From NCBI GenBank assembly GCA_963745205.1, contig CAVUWX010000003.1, positions 124,001 to 188,000 of the forward strand: a DNA stretch of 64,000 nt, given 5' to 3'. Below are positions 25,831 to 33,630 of the stretch, one piece after another. The notes under the pieces are model-generated. The model had not been told where the DNA came from. It ran no database searches and saw only the letters and a program-made list of their open reading frames with translations. How positions within the stretch are numbered: the first letter of the stretch is position 1; every line of letters begins with the position of its first letter. The translations under genes and the position numbers were made by a program. The stretch comes from Hyphomicrobium_A sp963745205. Lineage in GTDB: Bacteria; Pseudomonadota; Alphaproteobacteria; Rhizobiales; Hyphomicrobiaceae.

Positions 25831-25959
25831 GTGCAATCCATAGAAGAAAGGGGCGGCTCGCGACCGCCCTCCTCTATAGCGCAAACTGTGTCGGCTCTAA
25901 GCCGAGGCGAGCGTTGTCCCCGCCGTCGTTACGACGATCAGGCTCACCGACCGCACGCT

Positions 25960-26021
25960 CGGCGACGCTCGACCCGTGGCGGGGCCAGGTTCACGCCGAA
26001 AGCTCGAGGTAGCCGATCTTG
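25960..26021. repeat. 62-bp perfect direct repeat, right copy
   Basis: The second copy of the repeat at 24963-25024. Bases 25991-26021 are the 3' end (stop TGA at 25991-25993) of the minus-strand papain-like hydrolase gene. Bases 25960-26012 correspond to the 3' end of the coiled-coil gene, here no longer attached to it. Confidence 0.95.
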
Positions 26022-27373
26022 GGCCCGAGCGCCTGGCGCTTGGCTTCGAGGTGCTCGTATACCTCGCGCGCATGCAGCGGGCGCCCTTTGCGCTCGACGC
26101 TGTGCCGCTCGAGCGCCATCAAGTCTTTGAGCAACGGCTCGGCCGTGAACTGCAGCATGGCGACCGCCTGAATGGCGCTGCGCCGCATGTTGGGCGGCAC
26201 GCGCGGCACCACGCTCTCGATGAGGTCCTTGGCCTGATCCGAGAACCGGCCCGAAAGCTTCCCGAACAGGCCGATGAGGCGGACCGGCAGGTCCGGCTTG
26301 AAGCGGTAGCCGTAGTCGTCCATCCAGCGGAACAGCTCGTCCATGAGCAGATCCTGCAGGCGTAGGCGCGAGGTGACGCGGTAGTCCTGCCATTCGGCGA
26401 CGATATCGAAGTCGGGCTCGATCTCGATGTCGGCCGGCGCGAACGTCTCGTGCGCGGTGACGCCGATGCGGTCGACGAAATCGCGGTTCTTCATGTCGTA
26501 GCGGGTGGTGAACGTGGGCAGCGCGTACTTGCGCTCGCTGGCGAACTCGTAGGCGAGGCGGACGAGCTTGGAGCAGAAGAGCTCCGTCTCCCCCTTAAGC
26601 TCCATGGTGAAGTCGTACCAGATGCGCTTGCCGCCCGGCGCATGCGAGCGGCGCACGAGGTCGTGGATCAGCGCTGCCGCGCGCCGCGCCAGCTCGGCGT
26701 CCTTGTGCCGGAGCAGCACGCAGCGCCCGACCCCGTGATCGAGCGCCTTGTCGAGCGGGTTGATGACGGCTCCTTCCTCGATCAGGCTTTCGACCACCCA
26801 CTGCTTGCCGGCCTCATCCGTATGCACGATGCACAGATGGCTGAACTGCGAATCGACGTCGCCGATGCGGGCGATGGCGGCGCTGTTGTGGTGCATGCCG
26901 CGCATGAGCAGGAGATCGCCCGCCTGGAACGACAGATCGTGGCCCGTGGCGAAGGCCGGGTTGACGAACGTGTTGACGTCGACGCCGCGGAAGGCGCGCA
27001 GCGTCTTCTCCTGCGGCCCGAGCTGCATGTAGCCGATGTTGAGCTCGCCCAGCATGTCGGTCGCGTAGCGCGCGATGCGCAGCGCGTTGCGCACGGCGCG
27101 CTGAGCGGGGAGCGACATGAACCCTTTTGTGTGCCAGTCGGCGACCTGGTCGCGCAGGCGCAGCCGGTGCTCGAAGATCATGCGCGCGAGCTGCGGCGCC
27201 GAGCGGGCGAGCGCACTCACGTCGTAGCGGTCGAGGCCGACGTTGAACACGGCCTCGTACATCTGCGCGAGGTTGTCGGCGAGCTCCTTGGCGGTCGCCG
27301 CGGGCCGGGCCGCGATCGCCTCGGCCGCGGCCAAGTCGTCCTCGAGCTTCGCCCGGGGCATGGTACGCAACAT
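25991..27373 (-). CDS. Permuted papain-like (YiiX/YebB, NlpC/P60 superfamily) hydrolase
   Basis: The 460-residue product has a central domain of the YiiX/YebB-like permuted NlpC/P60 clan: AGDLLLMRGMHHNSAAIARIG, FSHLCIVHTDEAGKQWVVES with the histidine near the core, and ELFCSKLVRLAYE with the likely catalytic cysteine. Helical regions flank it on both sides. Members act as cysteine hydrolases or acyl-modifying enzymes on lipids or peptidoglycan, mostly uncharacterised. Start ATG 27373 has GGAAGGG about five bases upstream. The 3' end lies in the 62-bp repeat and originally overlapped the convergent coiled-coil gene. Confidence 0.72.
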   Translation of the reverse strand: MLRTMPRAKLEDDLAAAEAIAARPAATAKELADNLAQMYEAVFNVGLDRYDVSALARSAPQLARMIFEHRLRLRDQVADWHTKGFMSLPAQRAVRNALRIARYATDMLGELNIGYMQLGPQEKTLRAFRGVDVNTFVNPAFATGHDLSFQAGDLLLMRGMHHNSAAIARIGDVDSQFSHLCIVHTDEAGKQWVVESLIEEGAVINPLDKALDHGVGRCVLLRHKDAELARRAAALIHDLVRRSHAPGGKRIWYDFTMELKGETELFCSKLVRLAYEFASERKYALPTFTTRYDMKNRDFVDRIGVTAHETFAPADIEIEPDFDIVAEWQDYRVTSRLRLQDLLMDELFRWMDDYGYRFKPDLPVRLIGLFGKLSGRFSDQAKDLIESVVPRVPPNMRRSAIQAVAMLQFTAEPLLKDLMALERHSVERKGRPLHAREVYEHLEAKRQALGPKIGYLELSA

Positions 27374-27440
27374 GGGTTCCCTTCCCCCTTCTTTTCTCAC
27401 CCCGGCATGACAGTCGCGAGACGCCGAGGCCGGTTTTCCC

Positions 27441-28019
27441 TCACGGGCTGCGGCCCGAGCCCAGGAGCTTGATGGAGCTCGCCTGCGGCCCCATCGGGCC
27501 CTCGGCCGAGGCGCGCGTGACGTGCACCACCGTGCCGACCTTGATGGCGTCGAAGCCGTCGGCGGCGACCACGTCGCGCGTGAAATAGAGGTCGGGCAAA
27601 TCCTTCACCTCGACGAAGCCGTAGTTCAGGTCCGGGAAGATGCGCACGACGACGCCGGTGTCGCCGACCGAGCCGTGGCTCTTGACCTCGCCGTTGCGGA
27701 TGGCGGCGGCCTGCTCGAGCTGTCGCTCGGCGGCCTCGAACACGCGGTTGATGATCGCCGTGGCGTCGCCCTTCATCTCGCGCCGGTCCTGCTCGCCCTT
27801 GGCGACGATCGTGTTGTGGCCCGGCACTTCGATCTCGACCCGGATGCCGACCGGCGGCTTGGCGCCCTCGGGGCTGCGGTGGGGCACCTCGACGACGACG
27901 CGAGCTCCGGTGATGTTGGGATGAAAGCGCTGCAGCCGCTCCACCCGCTCGCGGATCAGCGCCTCCACGAATTGGGAGCTGTCCATGTTCTTGAAGGCAA
28001 TCTGCAGGGCTCTTTCCAT
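27441..28019 (-). CDS. HPF/RaiA-like ribosome-associated protein fused to a cold-shock domain
   Basis: Residues 1-105 follow the HPF/RaiA pattern (MERALQIAFKNMDSSQFVEA, LIRERVERLQRFHPNITG, VEIEVPGHNTIVAKGE). Residues 118-185 form a CspA-like cold-shock domain (HGSVGDTGVVVRIFPDLNYG, FVEVKDLPDLYFTRDVV). HPF-type proteins bind and silence the ribosome in stationary phase; the cold-shock domain would add RNA binding. This two-domain form is known in Proteobacteria. It may be relevant that hpf is missing from its usual place after rpoN in this window. It is transcribed alone. Confidence 0.85.
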   Translation of the reverse strand: MERALQIAFKNMDSSQFVEALIRERVERLQRFHPNITGARVVVEVPHRSPEGAKPPVGIRVEIEVPGHNTIVAKGEQDRREMKGDATAIINRVFEAAERQLEQAAAIRNGEVKSHGSVGDTGVVVRIFPDLNYGFVEVKDLPDLYFTRDVVAADGFDAIKVGTVVHVTRASAEGPMGPQASSIKLLGSGRSP

Positions 28020-28217
28020 CCGTGGTCTCCGCTCAAGTTCTCGTCTTCCCCCATCGCTGGGGCAGATAACTGAAGCCGAGGCCTATGGTGTTCCTGTGAC
28101 CTCGGACCAAACACCATACCCCAATTGCAAGAGGTGCCGCCCGGCCGGAAAACATGCAAGCTTGGCCCGAGAGTTGCGTTAAGCGAGCAGGGGCTTCAAG
28201 CGAACAGGGGGCTCGAC

Positions 28218-28748
28218 ATGACAAAACGCCTTGCGGTCGTCGGGGTTCTGGGATCGGGCGAGACTGCCCATGCCGGCAAGGCCGAGGCCGTGGGGAGCTG
28301 GCTCGCGACGCAGCGGGTGCACCTTCTGACCGGCGGAGGGGGAGGCGTGATGACGGTGGTCAGCCGCGCCTTTCAAGCCGTCCCCAACCGGGCCGGCCTC
28401 GTCGTCGGCATCATTCCGAGCGGCGAGGATCCCGCCGTGCCGAAGTCCGGCTATCCCAACCCGTACGTGGAGCTGGCGATCATGACGCACCTTCCTTTGA
28501 GTGGAGCGTCAGGCACGGGTGCGCTGTCGCGCAATCACATCAATGTGCTGAGCTCGGACGTGCTCATCGCACTGCCGGGTGGGACCGGCACCGCAAGCGA
28601 AGTGGCCCTCGCATTGCGCTATCGGCGGCCGATCGCCGCTTACCTCGATGATCGCTCCGACATCCCGGAGCTTCCCGCCAGCGTTCCCGTCCTCGCCACG
28701 CTCACCGAGGTCGAGGAATTCGTGCGCTGCCAACTGTCGGCACCATAG
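28218..28748 (+). CDS. LOG/DprA-like Rossmann-fold protein (TIGR00725 type)
   Basis: The product is 176 residues with KRLAVVGVLGSGE at the N-terminus, LLTGGGGGVMTVVSRAF, and the PGGxGTxxE motif as ALPGGTGTASEVALALRY. These are hallmarks of the LOG/SLOG superfamily, which includes nucleotide phosphoribohydrolases and molybdenum cofactor carrier proteins. Start ATG 28218 has CAGGGGG upstream; a longer frame adds a non-conserved stretch. Ligand and substrate are unknown. It stands alone and converges on a hydrolase gene. Confidence 0.8.
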   Translation: MTKRLAVVGVLGSGETAHAGKAEAVGSWLATQRVHLLTGGGGGVMTVVSRAFQAVPNRAGLVVGIIPSGEDPAVPKSGYPNPYVELAIMTHLPLSGASGTGALSRNHINVLSSDVLIALPGGTGTASEVALALRYRRPIAAYLDDRSDIPELPASVPVLATLTEVEEFVRCQLSAP

Positions 28749-28760
28749 CGCGAGGCGGCT

Positions 28761-29588
28761 TCATGGGCGCTTGCCGTGCGCAAGCTTGTCGATCGCCGCA
28801 AACAGCAGCGCGAGATCCTCCGGCCGCGACAGCCGATGCTCCCCGTCCGCGATTTCGTGCAGCTCGACACCGGCGCTCCCTGGGCCACCCTTGAGCAGGC
28901 CCACCAGCTCGCGCGTATGCGCAATCGGCACGGCGGCGTCGAGCGCGCCTTGCAGGATGACCACGGGGCGCCCGGGATCGAACGGCTCGCGACCGAGCAG
29001 ATGCGCGCGCCCCTCCTCGATCAGCGCCCGCGTGATGGCGTAGGGCTCGCCGTACTCGGACGGCTGCCGGTAGACGCCTTCTTCGATGAGATCGCGCCGC
29101 GCGCGCGCATCGAATTTCTTCCACATGAGCTCTTCCGTCATGTCCCAGGCGGGCGCGATAAGCAGAACCGCGGCGATGCGCCGGGCTTCCGCGGGCGCCT
29201 CGCGTAGGAGCCGGCGCAAGAGCAGCAGCGCGATCCACCCGCCCATGCTGGAGCCGATGACGATCTGGGGCCCTCGCGTTGCGCGGCGGAACACGGCCTC
29301 GGCCTCGGCGAGCCATTGGCCGATGGTACCGTCCTCGAAGCGGCCGTCGGACAGCCCGTGGCCGGAGTAGTCGAAGCGGGTGCAGCCGTAGCCCTTGGCG
29401 CGGGCAAACTCAGCGAGCGCCGTAGCCTTCGTGCTCACCATGTCCGACTTGTAGCCCGAGAGCCAAAACAGGCTCACAGCAGGCTCGGCGGTTGGGGGAT
29501 CGGCGATATAGGCGATGCGCCGCGCAGCGCCGCCGCCCGTGACCTGCAAGAATTGCGGTTCGCTCCCACTCACTCTAAACAACCCCAT
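28761..29588 (-). CDS. Alpha/beta-hydrolase
   Basis: The 275-residue product has an alpha/beta-hydrolase fold with the nucleophile elbow GSSMGG (serine near residue 113), the oxyanion region FWLSGYKSDM and the late histidine in DGEHRLSRPEDL. FDYSGHGLSDG is the conserved strand-4 segment. The group includes ABHD10-like thioesterases and carbohydrate ester hydrolases, so an esterase or thioesterase of the cytosol is likely. Start ATG 29588 is chosen; a GTG one codon earlier is possible. It is divergent from the glycosyltransferase gene, 21 bases apart. Confidence 0.85.
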   Translation of the reverse strand: MGLFRVSGSEPQFLQVTGGGAARRIAYIADPPTAEPAVSLFWLSGYKSDMVSTKATALAEFARAKGYGCTRFDYSGHGLSDGRFEDGTIGQWLAEAEAVFRRATRGPQIVIGSSMGGWIALLLLRRLLREAPAEARRIAAVLLIAPAWDMTEELMWKKFDARARRDLIEEGVYRQPSEYGEPYAITRALIEEGRAHLLGREPFDPGRPVVILQGALDAAVPIAHTRELVGLLKGGPGSAGVELHEIADGEHRLSRPEDLALLFAAIDKLAHGKRP

Positions 29589-29609
29589 CACCTGCCGGAG
29601 AAAAGCCTC

Positions 29610-30797
29610 GTGGCCGAAAAGCGCCCGACCATACTGCAGATCATCCCCGAGCTCGATACCGGAGGAGCCGAGCTTTCCACGATCGAGATCGCGGAGGCGA
29701 TCGAGCGCGCCGGCGGCCGCGCCATCGTCCTGAGCGAGGGCGGCCGCCTGGTGCAGCGCCTGCGCGACACGGGCGCGGAGCTGAGATTCTTTGCGGCTGC
29801 GACGAAGAGCCCGTTTCGCATGCTATGGAACGCGCGCCGCATCGCCCGCATGGTGAAACGCGACGGCATCGATCTCGTCCATGCGCGCAGCCGCGCGCCG
29901 GCATGGAGCACGCTTCTGGCCGCGCGGCGGGCGGATGTGCCGTTCGTCACCACTTATCACGGCGCCTATAACGAGCGCTCGCCGATAAAGTGGCTCTACA
30001 ACAGCGTCATGGCGCGCGGCGACGTGGTGATCGCGAACTCCCACTACACCGCCGACCTCATCCGCATGCGCTACGGCACACCGCTCGCGCGCCTGCAGGT
30101 GATCTACCGCGGGGTCGACGACCGCTGGTTCGATCCGGCCAAGGTCGAGGACCAGCGCGTCAATGCCCTGCGCAAGGAGTGGGCCGTCCCCCCGGGTGCG
30201 CGTGTCATCCTCAATGCGGCCCGCCTCACGCGCTGGAAGGGCCAGAGCGTGCTGATCGAGGCTGCAAAGCTGCTGCGCGAGCAGGGGAAGCTCGCCGGGG
30301 CGGTAGTGGTGCTGGCCGGCGATCCCCAGGGTCGTGACGGTTATCAAAGGCAGCTCGAGCGCGAGGCCGACAACGCCGGCTTGAGCGAGCATGTCCGCAT
30401 CGTCGGCCACGTCGACGACATGCCGGCGGCGTTTCTCGCCGCGCACGTCGCCGTCATCGCTTCGATCGAGCCGGAGGCCTTCGGCCGCGCCGCGGCGGAA
30501 GCGCAGATGATGGGGACGCCCGTCATAGCGACCGACATCGGAGCGCCGCCGGAGACGGTCAAGAGCGCGTCGCGCGTGCCGGCGGACGAGGCGACCGGCT
30601 GGCTGGTGCCGGCCAACGATGCGGGCCGGCTGGCGGAGGCGCTCGCGGCGGCGCTCGCACTCACCGCCGAGGAACGGGCGCGGATGGGCGCGCATGCGCG
30701 CGCACACGTAGCCAGCAACTTCTCGCTCGAGGGCATGAAGCAGCAGACGTTGAAGGTCTACGATGGACTGCTCGGGACGCATCTCGCGGCGGGCTGA
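29610..30797 (+). CDS. Glycosyltransferase family 4
   Basis: The product is 395 residues with the GT-B fold. The N-terminus is QIIPELDTGGAELSTIEIA. The C-terminal domain has LNAARLTRWKGQSVLIEA and the nucleotide-sugar loop EPEAFGRAAAEAQMMGTPVIA, with the conserved glutamates. It probably transfers a hexose from a nucleotide sugar to an LPS-core or exopolysaccharide acceptor on the cytosolic membrane face. Start GTG 29610 has GGAG nine bases upstream; the upstream open frame overlaps the divergent hydrolase gene. The acceptor is unknown. Other envelope sugar genes (galE, galU, kdsD) lie within 11 kb. Confidence 0.9.
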   Translation: MAEKRPTILQIIPELDTGGAELSTIEIAEAIERAGGRAIVLSEGGRLVQRLRDTGAELRFFAAATKSPFRMLWNARRIARMVKRDGIDLVHARSRAPAWSTLLAARRADVPFVTTYHGAYNERSPIKWLYNSVMARGDVVIANSHYTADLIRMRYGTPLARLQVIYRGVDDRWFDPAKVEDQRVNALRKEWAVPPGARVILNAARLTRWKGQSVLIEAAKLLREQGKLAGAVVVLAGDPQGRDGYQRQLEREADNAGLSEHVRIVGHVDDMPAAFLAAHVAVIASIEPEAFGRAAAEAQMMGTPVIATDIGAPPETVKSASRVPADEATGWLVPANDAGRLAEALAAALALTAEERARMGAHARAHVASNFSLEGMKQQTLKVYDGLLGTHLAAG

Positions 30798-30803
30798 AGC
30801 ACA

Positions 30804-31745
30804 CTAGACCCGGCCCACGTCCTTGCCGCCCTTGTTCTTGCCGTTCTTGCCGCGGCGGTTGCGATTGCTCTTCTCCGCGCGGCCCTCGGCGCGCGCCTTG
30901 TCGGCGACGAGCTTCGCATACGCGGGGAGCGCGAAGGCCGCGTTGTGCACGGCCGGCGTCCAGTAGCGGGTGGCGATGCCGCGCTTGTCCTGACGCTTCA
31001 AAAGCTTCTTTTCGGAGAACTCGAGGTGATCGTCCTCGTCGCTCGCCCAGTTGAGCGCGAAGGGACCGCCGAAGTAGCACGGCTGCGTGCACATGTAGGG
31101 CGCGACGTAATCGAACAGCGAGGCGAACGCCCGCGTCGTCTGCGCCAGGTGGTCGGGGAACAAGAACGGCAGGCCGTTCTGGGTGATGAGAATGCCGTCC
31201 TCCTTCAGTGCACGGCGGCAGTCGGCGAAGAACTCGAGGGTGTGCAGCACCGCGGAGGGGCCGATCGGCTCGGAACTGTCGACGATGATGGCGTCGTAGC
31301 GCTCGTCCGTCTCGGCGACGAACTTGCGCCCGTCCGCGATCACGACGACCGTGCGCTCGTCGTCGAAAGTGTCGCCGGGGATCTCGGGATAGTATTTCAG
31401 CGCGGTATCGATGACCGTGCGGTCGATCTCGCACAGCATCGCCTTCTCGATGGTCGGGTGCTTCAAAACCTCGCGCATGACGCCGCCGTCGCCGCCGCCG
31501 ACGACCAGCACTTGCTTGGGCTTGTCGAGCACCATCAGCGGCACGTGCGCCATCATCTCGTGGTAGATGAACTCATCCGAGGTCGTGAGCTGGCACACGC
31601 CGTCGAGCATCAGCACCGTGCCCCACGTCGCATTCTTGAAGATGACGAGGTGCTGGTGCTCGGTCTTGACCTCGTGCAGGATCTCGTCGGCCTCGAGACG
31701 CACGCGCCAGTGTGGATGAAACGTCTCCTCGACCCAGCGATTCAT
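30804..31745 (-). CDS. speE: Spermidine synthase with basic C-terminal tail
   Basis: SpeE transfers an aminopropyl group from decarboxylated S-adenosylmethionine to putrescine. The 313-residue product has WVEETFHPHWRVRLEADEIL, the cofactor loop VLVVGGGDGGVMREVLKH, MLCEIDRTVID and the catalytic IIVDSSEPIGPS; the aspartate of the usual DSTDP-type motif is replaced by SSEP. AfterDKARAEGRAEK a Lys/Arg/Asn/Gly-rich tail of about 25 residues follows that SpeE normally lacks. AGGAGG lies six bases upstream of ATG 31745. The substitution makes the exact polyamine substrate less certain. Confidence 0.88.
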   Translation of the reverse strand: MNRWVEETFHPHWRVRLEADEILHEVKTEHQHLVIFKNATWGTVLMLDGVCQLTTSDEFIYHEMMAHVPLMVLDKPKQVLVVGGGDGGVMREVLKHPTIEKAMLCEIDRTVIDTALKYYPEIPGDTFDDERTVVVIADGRKFVAETDERYDAIIVDSSEPIGPSAVLHTLEFFADCRRALKEDGILITQNGLPFLFPDHLAQTTRAFASLFDYVAPYMCTQPCYFGGPFALNWASDEDDHLEFSEKKLLKRQDKRGIATRYWTPAVHNAAFALPAYAKLVADKARAEGRAEKSNRNRRGKNGKNKGGKDVGRV

Positions 31746-31846
31746 GTGTGCCTCCTCAAGCGATGCGGCCCGCCAGCCGAACTACAGCGCGCGGCCCCGC
31801 GCGCCGAAGCGGCAGCCCATATCACGCCTGCAGCAGTTCTTGAATA

Positions 31847-33181
31847 CTATCGCCCGAGGGACGTCCCTGGGGGCGTCGCAGCCTCACCGAGCGAGGCGGT
31901 GGAGCGCAGGTGGGTAAGCACCGCGTCCGTCGGCCAGCAATCGATCTTGAGCCCGTTCTTCTTCTGGTAGGTGCCGACCTGGCGGCGCGTCATCGAGCCG
32001 ATCTTGCCATCGCTCTTTTCCAGCTCATAGCCGGCCTTGATGAGCCGCTCCTGGATCTCCTTCACCTGGCTCGTGCGCGGCTGCTGCACCCTCGCCGAGG
32101 GCGTGTAGAAATCGCCGCCGCCGGCGATGCGGTCGGCAAGGTTGCCGACGAACAGCGCGTAGAGGTCGGACGTGTTGTAGCGGCGGATGACCTGAAAGTT
32201 CTCGGTGGCGAGGAACGCCGGCCCGTAGGCTCCGGACGGCATCATGAGGTAGGCGTCGAGGGCGAGCTCGTCTGCGCGAAAGCGCGTGGGGCCGGCCCGC
32301 TCGAAGCCGAGCTTCTTCCAGTCGCCGATTGAGCGGTGGCCGGGCGGGCCTTCGAGCGAGCAGTCGCCATGCGCGGGCTGCGTGACCTCGTAGCCCCAGC
32401 GCACGCCCCGTAGCCAGCCCTTGCCGGCGAGCTGGTGGGCGGCGGAGGCGAGCGCATCGGGCACGCTGTCGAAGATGTCGGCCTTGCCGTCGCCGTCGCC
32501 ATCGGCGGCGTAGGAGAAGTATTCGCTCGGCATGAACTGCGTCAGCCCGACCGCGCCGGCCCAGGACGATTTCATCTTCGCGCGCGGCACGCCCGCCTGC
32601 AGCATCTTCAAAGCTTGCAGCAGCTCGTTGCGGAACACCTCCTTGCGCCGGCCGGTGTAGGCCTGCGTGGCGAGAACCTGGATGGCGTCGCGCGTGTCCT
32701 TTTGTGTGCCGTAGGCGGTCTCGCGGCCCCAGATGGCGACGAGAATGTAGCGGTCGACGCCGGTCGACTTCTCGATGTTGACGATCTCGCGCTCGTGCTG
32801 CTTGAGGAACGTGCGCCCCTGCGCGCCGAGGTCGGCGAGGTACTTGGGGTTCAGGTACTCCATCGCCGACTTGGTGAACTCAGCCTGGCCGGCGCTGTCG
32901 TCGCGCTTGCGCCCCTCGATGACGAGGTCGGGCAGCGTCAGGTCGGGCTTGAGGTCCTTGAACGCCGCGTCGAAGACGGGGCGCGTTACGCCGAGTGCCT
33001 GCGCGTCGGGCCACAGCCCATCGAGGAAGGCGCGGAAGGCATCCGCGCTGCTCGCGGGGGCCGCGGCCGCAAGCAGCAGCGCGGCAGCGACTGCGCCCGC
33101 GCGCAGGGGCGAGTATGGCGAGAATGGCGAGAATAACGTCTTCAAACGCGGAAGCACGCCAGCGACCCTGGGCTGTTTCAT
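31847..33181 (-). CDS. mltB: Membrane-bound lytic murein transglycosylase B type
   Basis: The enzyme cleaves peptidoglycan glycan strands to 1,6-anhydro products in the periplasm. The 444-residue product has a signal peptide (AGAVAAALLLAAAAPASSADA), an SLT_2 domain with VAIWGRETAYGTQKDT (the catalytic Glu), GAVGLTQFMPSEYF and EVTQPAHGDCSLEGP, and a C-terminal peptidoglycan-binding domain (VKEIQERLIKAGYELEKSDG, IGSMTRRQVGTYQKKNG). Start ATG 33181 is preferred over TTG 33187. No lipobox cysteine is seen, so this is a soluble MltB-type enzyme. Single gene on the minus strand. Confidence 0.92.
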   Translation of the reverse strand: MKQPRVAGVLPRLKTLFSPFSPYSPLRAGAVAAALLLAAAAPASSADAFRAFLDGLWPDAQALGVTRPVFDAAFKDLKPDLTLPDLVIEGRKRDDSAGQAEFTKSAMEYLNPKYLADLGAQGRTFLKQHEREIVNIEKSTGVDRYILVAIWGRETAYGTQKDTRDAIQVLATQAYTGRRKEVFRNELLQALKMLQAGVPRAKMKSSWAGAVGLTQFMPSEYFSYAADGDGDGKADIFDSVPDALASAAHQLAGKGWLRGVRWGYEVTQPAHGDCSLEGPPGHRSIGDWKKLGFERAGPTRFRADELALDAYLMMPSGAYGPAFLATENFQVIRRYNTSDLYALFVGNLADRIAGGGDFYTPSARVQQPRTSQVKEIQERLIKAGYELEKSDGKIGSMTRRQVGTYQKKNGLKIDCWPTDAVLTHLRSTASLGEAATPPGTSLGR

Positions 33182-33247
33182 GCCCAAGGTTCTAGCGTGC
33201 TTCGGGGCGATTTTGCGACCCTTGGCCGGGATAGGCCGCGCAGCGGC

Positions 33248-33544
33248 TCAGAACCAGCGCGGCTGCCACCAGTGCAGCAGGGTCCGCACCATGTCGGGCG
33301 CTACGAAATAGGCGATGCCGACCACGACCGCGACGACGACGATAGCCATGATCAGCGCTGTCGTTGCCGGCGTCTTGTAGCTCAGGCCGGTGCCGGGAAC
33401 GCCGAGCGTGACGTTCTCCTTGCCGTGCCCGACATTGAGCGTGGCGCCGTGCCCGCCGAGGCTGCCGCTCACCCCGGTCTTGCTCAGGTTGATGCGTACG
33501 CCCGGGAGGATGCTGAAGGTTTTCCGGAAGCGGAAGTAGCCCAT
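33248..33544 (-). CDS. DUF4236-domain small membrane protein
   Basis: The product is 98 residues. The N-terminal domain (MGYFRFRKTFSILPGVRINL, SKTGVSGSLGGHGATLNVG, PGTGLSY) matches the DUF4236 pattern (F-R-x-R-K-x-F-x-I-L-P-G, GxxG beta hairpins, PGTGLSY). One transmembrane helix follows (ALIMAIVVVAVVVGIAYFV). ATG 33544 has GAGG eight bases upstream; three upstream residues are possible. The domain's function is unknown. Confidence 0.85.
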   Translation of the reverse strand: MGYFRFRKTFSILPGVRINLSKTGVSGSLGGHGATLNVGHGKENVTLGVPGTGLSYKTPATTALIMAIVVVAVVVGIAYFVAPDMVRTLLHWWQPRWF

Positions 33545-33630
33545 AGTGCTCACCTCGTCCCACGTTGTCCTGCGGCTGTCTGATGCGCCGAGTCGCCGCC
33601 CCGCGTAAACTGGCCTTGAACCTTACTCCA

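Larger units (their letters stand above)
24963..26021. mobile_element. One-gene insertion bracketed by 62-bp direct repeats
   Basis: Between the two 62-bp repeats lies a 935-base segment (25025-25959) that is visibly less GC-rich than the flanks and carries a single unrelated gene. The repeat contains the 3' ends of both neighbours, which would overlap by 22 bases if the segment and one repeat were removed. The insertion therefore left both flanking proteins intact. There are no terminal inverted repeats, transposase or integrase. A 62-bp duplication is too long for IS target duplications and resembles the identity block of a site-specific or homologous integration. That it is mobile is an inference. 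Confidence 0.6.
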
